From Gammaproteobacteria bacterium (GTDB lineage Bacteria; Gemmatimonadota; Gemmatimonadetes; Longimicrobiales; Gaopeijiaceae): a stretch of 25,422 nucleotides of DNA. The notes under the pieces were generated by a model. It was given only the letters and a program-made list of their open reading frames with translations, had not been told where the DNA came from and ran no database searches. How positions within the stretch are numbered: position 1 is the stretch's first letter; every line of letters starts with the position of its first letter. The position numbers and the translations under genes are program-made. Below, piece by piece: positions 23,092 through 25,422 of this stretch. The stretch lies in contig JAHEKL010000008.1 of assembly GCA_024638345.1 (NCBI GenBank), forward strand, positions 1-25,422, written 5' to 3'.

Positions 23092-23523
23092 ATGAAGATT
23101 CACGATATCCTTCACGCCAAGGGCCGCGGGGTCGTCACGATCGCAGGAGACCGAACGGTGTTGGACGCGGTCCAGCGGCTCGTGGAGCACAACATCGGTG
23201 GACTCGTGGTGGTCGATCACGAGGAGCCGATCGGTATCCTGACCGAACGGGATATCTTACGTCTCACGGCCAGATCGGCAGGCTCCCTCGGATCCATGCA
23301 GATCCGTACGGTCATGACGAGGGACCTGATCACGGCCACTCCGGAGCATGAGCTGCTCTCGGTCATGGAGATGATGACCCGTCACAAGGTGCGTCATCTC
23401 CCGGTCCTCAAGAAGGGTCGTCTCGCCGGGATCGTCTCGATCGGGGATCTCCTGAACGCGTGCCGTGTGCTGGCGGAGGAGGAGAACGCGCTTCTCCGCG
23501 ACTACATCCAACAGGCCCGCTGA
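23092..23523 (+). CDS. Two-CBS-domain protein
   Basis: A 143-aa cytoplasmic protein consisting almost entirely of a CBS pair (Bateman module): CBS1 about 14-58 (TVLDAVQRLVEHNIGGLVVVD, ending GILTERDILR) and CBS2 about 74-123 (VMTRDLITATPEHEL, ending GIVSIGDLLNA). CBS pairs bind adenine nucleotides such as AMP, ATP or SAM and act as energy sensors on partner proteins. The stand-alone form has no attached effector, so the partner is unknown. GGGAG lies 6 nt before the ATG. The gene is 75 bp from the DUF5916 stop and converges with the serine hydrolase (11 bp between stop codons). Confidence 0.93.
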   Translation: MKIHDILHAKGRGVVTIAGDRTVLDAVQRLVEHNIGGLVVVDHEEPIGILTERDILRLTARSAGSLGSMQIRTVMTRDLITATPEHELLSVMEMMTRHKVRHLPVLKKGRLAGIVSIGDLLNACRVLAEEENALLRDYIQQAR

Positions 23524-23534
23524 GGCGCGCCGTC

Positions 23535-24839
23535 CTAGCGAGCGCGACTCTCGGTGATCGCCGCGTAGACGAGCGAGCGGAGCTTCGCCTCGTCATCCAA
23601 TCCGAAGGCGGGACTGATCTGAGTGAGGTGGACGACGACCAGCTCCTCGACGGGATCGACCCAGTAGTACGAGTGGTACGCCCCCAGCCAGCCGTAGTCC
23701 CCTTCAGATCCGGGGAACCCGCTCGCACCCACGTCCAGCCGAATGCGGAACCCCAGTCCGAAGCCGGTGCCCGGCTGCCAGTACACGTCTCCCGCCTCAT
23801 AAAGGCCACCGGTGTGGTTGGTCGTCATCAACCGGACGGTGGTCGGCGAGAGGATGCGGGCTCCGTTCAGCTCACCTCCGTTGAGCAGCATCTGGAGGAA
23901 GCGGGAGTAGTCTCTGGCCGTCGAAAGCAGCCCGGCACCCCCGGAAAGGCTGGTCCGAGGGCCGCTCACGTACTGGCCCTGGCTTCGCATTCCCGGACCG
24001 TCGGGTGCTCGCGTGAGACCCTGGCCGAGCCTGGCGCCGTAGACCGTCACGAGACGGTCGCTCTCCTCGGGGGGCAGGTAGAACCGCGTGTCCCGCATGT
24101 CGAGAGGCTCGAAGATGCGGGTTCTCAGGAACTCGTCCAAGGGAAGCCCCGAGACCACCTCGATGACGGCTCCCAGGATGTCCGAGCTGAAGCCGTACAT
24201 CCAAGTTTCGCCCGGATGAGCCTGAAACGGCAGCGTCGCGATCCGATCCACGGTCTCGCGAATGGGCTCTTCCCGGTGCGCGAAGTACCACCCGGTGATC
24301 CCCGCCTCGGCCCAGCGGTCCGCCGCGGGTCCGGAGCCGTACGTGATCCCGGCCGTGTGGGTCAGAAGATGTCGAAGCGTGATGGGTTGTTCGGCCTCGA
24401 CCACCTGATAGCGCCCGTCCTGCGTCGGGACGGCGACGGTCGAGCGCTCGAAGGAGGGGAGGTACCTCGAGAGGGGATCGGAGATGAGGAGAGCCCCCTC
24501 TTCCTGGAGGATCATGATCCCCACGCTGATCACCGCCTTCGTGTGCGAGGCGATGCGGAAGATGTCGTCTGCACTCATCGGGTCCGCGACCTCACGGTCG
24601 CGCTGACCCACCGCGTCCTCGAATACCACATGACCTCGACGAAGGACGGTGGTGACTGCGCCGGGGATCCGTCCCTCATCCACGTACTCTTCGAGAACAT
24701 CGGTCAACCGATCCAGACGCTCGGCCGACATCCCGACTTCCGCTGGCACGGCCCTGGGCAGCTCTTGCGCGAACAGGGAGCTCCCGAAGAAGAGCCCCAC
24801 CAGAGCCCCTTTCGATGCGAGCCCCGCGCTATAGTTCAC
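23535..24839 (-). CDS. Beta-lactamase/PBP-like serine hydrolase (class C-like, S12)
   Basis: A 434-aa exported hydrolase of the class C beta-lactamase/DD-peptidase/esterase (EstB) fold. A weak signal peptide ends near LFAQE. The catalytic SxxK box is S98-H-T-K101 in RIASHTKAV, and the second box is Y215 (MYGFSSD), lacking the Asn of the YxN of true beta-lactamases, as in many esterase-like members. HLLTHTAGI (157-165) and the late GWLGAYHS segment are usual family features. Likely substrates are esters, peptides or D-amino acid compounds; antibiotic resistance should not be assumed. The start is GTG at 24837-24839, the only start giving the signal peptide; the Shine-Dalgarno is poor, so translation may be coupled to the upstream gene, which ends 13 bp before it. 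Confidence 0.9.
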   Translation of the reverse strand: MNYSAGLASKGALVGLFFGSSLFAQELPRAVPAEVGMSAERLDRLTDVLEEYVDEGRIPGAVTTVLRRGHVVFEDAVGQRDREVADPMSADDIFRIASHTKAVISVGIMILQEEGALLISDPLSRYLPSFERSTVAVPTQDGRYQVVEAEQPITLRHLLTHTAGITYGSGPAADRWAEAGITGWYFAHREEPIRETVDRIATLPFQAHPGETWMYGFSSDILGAVIEVVSGLPLDEFLRTRIFEPLDMRDTRFYLPPEESDRLVTVYGARLGQGLTRAPDGPGMRSQGQYVSGPRTSLSGGAGLLSTARDYSRFLQMLLNGGELNGARILSPTTVRLMTTNHTGGLYEAGDVYWQPGTGFGLGFRIRLDVGASGFPGSEGDYGWLGAYHSYYWVDPVEELVVVHLTQISPAFGLDDEAKLRSLVYAAITESRAR

Positions 24840-24852
24840 GAACGAGCCGCGA

Positions 24853-25422
24853 CTAGGGGTTGTCGGACTCGACCCGAACCGCCTTCAGCACCTCCCTCGC
24901 GAGATCCCAGCGGTTGAATCCCTGTCGTCCGTAGTCCAGTCCCCTTCGCACGATCACCAGATCGCGAGAAGGCACGATGACGACGGATTGACCGCGGTTG
25001 CCCGACATCGCATAGGCGTCCGACGGCACGTCGGAGCGGTCGTCGGGGAGCAGCCAGAAGTGACCACCGTACTGGTTCCCACTCTGGGCCGTCGAGGGGG
25101 CCGGCGTCCGCACGAACTCGATCCAATCCTCGGACAGCAGACGCTCGCCGTCCCAGACTCCGCCGTTGAGATACAGCAGCCCCAACCGTGCGAGATCGCG
25201 TGCGGACGTATAGACCTGACTGCTCAGAATGAAGTCGCCGAAGCGGTCGACACCCAAGAGCGTGTTGCGCATCCCGATGCGATCCAGCAGAGCCTTGCGG
25301 GGGAACTCCAGGTAGGTCTCTTCATCCCCCAGGGCGAGCTTCATGGCATAGATCGCCAGCAGGGTTTCGTAGTTCTCGTAGTCGAAGTTCGTCCCGGGCT
25401 CGCGGATCAAGGCTTTACTGCG
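24853..25422 (-). CDS. Serine hydrolase (NylB-like, S12), N-terminus beyond the window
   Basis: The last 189 residues of a second serine hydrolase. The reading frame is open to the window edge, so the SxxK box and signal peptide are outside. The visible part has the second catalytic box in GTNFDYENYET (YxN intact: Y-E-N), a run typical of 6-aminohexanoate-oligomer hydrolase (NylB)-like proteins, and a late box SGNRGQSVVIVPSRDLVIVRRG (here SGNRGQ and VPSRDLVIV) in the place of KTG. It lies 13 bp upstream of the other serine hydrolase on the same strand; the two are clearly different family branches, not a recent duplication. Confidence 0.87.
   Translation of the reverse strand, partial: RSKALIREPGTNFDYENYETLLAIYAMKLALGDEETYLEFPRKALLDRIGMRNTLLGVDRFGDFILSSQVYTSARDLARLGLLYLNGGVWDGERLLSEDWIEFVRTPAPSTAQSGNQYGGHFWLLPDDRSDVPSDAYAMSGNRGQSVVIVPSRDLVIVRRGLDYGRQGFNRWDLAREVLKAVRVESDNP

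Noticed and set aside
23460..24917. Plus-strand ORF (485 codons)
   Set aside because: Antisense to the serine hydrolase and overlaps the CBS gene; composition is noise-like.
23535..25422. Calling the serine hydrolases antibiotic beta-lactamases
   Set aside because: Only the fold is shared; the second box of one (Y-G-F) and the NylB-like features of the other point to esterase, amidase or peptidase roles.

Overview
The window is 25.4 kb of GC-rich (about 60-65% by eye), densely coded bacterial chromosome. The gene content fits a Gram-negative heterotroph, most likely Gemmatimonadota, with Acidobacteriota or a related deep phylum as alternatives. The pointers are a Ser/Thr kinase fused to a PD40/TolB-like propeller, a DUF5916 outer-membrane protein, a cytochrome c/PQQ-propeller protein, a tannase-family esterase, CHRD and cupredoxin lipoproteins, a DUF481 barrel and stand-alone serine hydrolases. 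This placement is inferred from gene families; no rRNA or marker gene is present. I found no tRNA, rRNA, CRISPR array, insertion sequence, integrase or phage gene.

Layout. 0-5.3 kb: a receptor-like kinase (minus strand), two small surface lipoproteins (plus strand; cupredoxin and collagen-like/CHRD) closed by a 12-bp terminator hairpin, then an orphan TadG-like protein (minus strand). 5.6-10.0 kb: a minus-strand run of three exported beta-propeller proteins (NHL/PAL-like, SMP-30-like lipoprotein, cytochrome c-PQQ dehydrogenase). 10.2-13.1 kb (plus strand): a tannase/feruloyl-esterase-like enzyme and a secreted DUF4412-like protein. 13.2-16.7 kb: a solitary HerA/FtsK-type ATPase (minus strand), diverging from a promoter, a 30-codon YegP-like fragment and a DUF481 outer-membrane barrel. 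16.8-19.6 kb: a mechanosensitive/envelope-stress island, with mscL and a DUF4332 helix-hairpin-helix gene on the minus strand diverging from a tightly coupled plus-strand operon of ECF sigma factor, 85-aa protein and MscS/CmpX-like channel. 19.6-25.4 kb: a secreted endonuclease/exonuclease/phosphatase-family hydrolase, a DUF5916/CBM9-like outer-membrane protein, a two-CBS-domain protein, and two tandem penicillin-binding-protein-like serine hydrolases, the last cut by the window edge.

The most interesting unit is the sigma/85-aa/MscS-like operon. Gene overlaps of 4 bp (ATGA) and 1 bp (TGATG) imply translational coupling. Its composition recalls the Pseudomonas SigX-CfrX-CmpX locus, in which an ECF sigma factor that responds to envelope stress neighbours a small putative anti-sigma protein and a TM-helix/MscS-type channel. 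Here the same three kinds of gene form one continuous operon facing mscL across 210 bp. The 5.6-12 kb segment looks like a periplasmic/extracellular set for attacking aromatic esters, alcohols or sugars, with electrons passed through the fused cytochrome domain. That functional link is inference from families and gene order.
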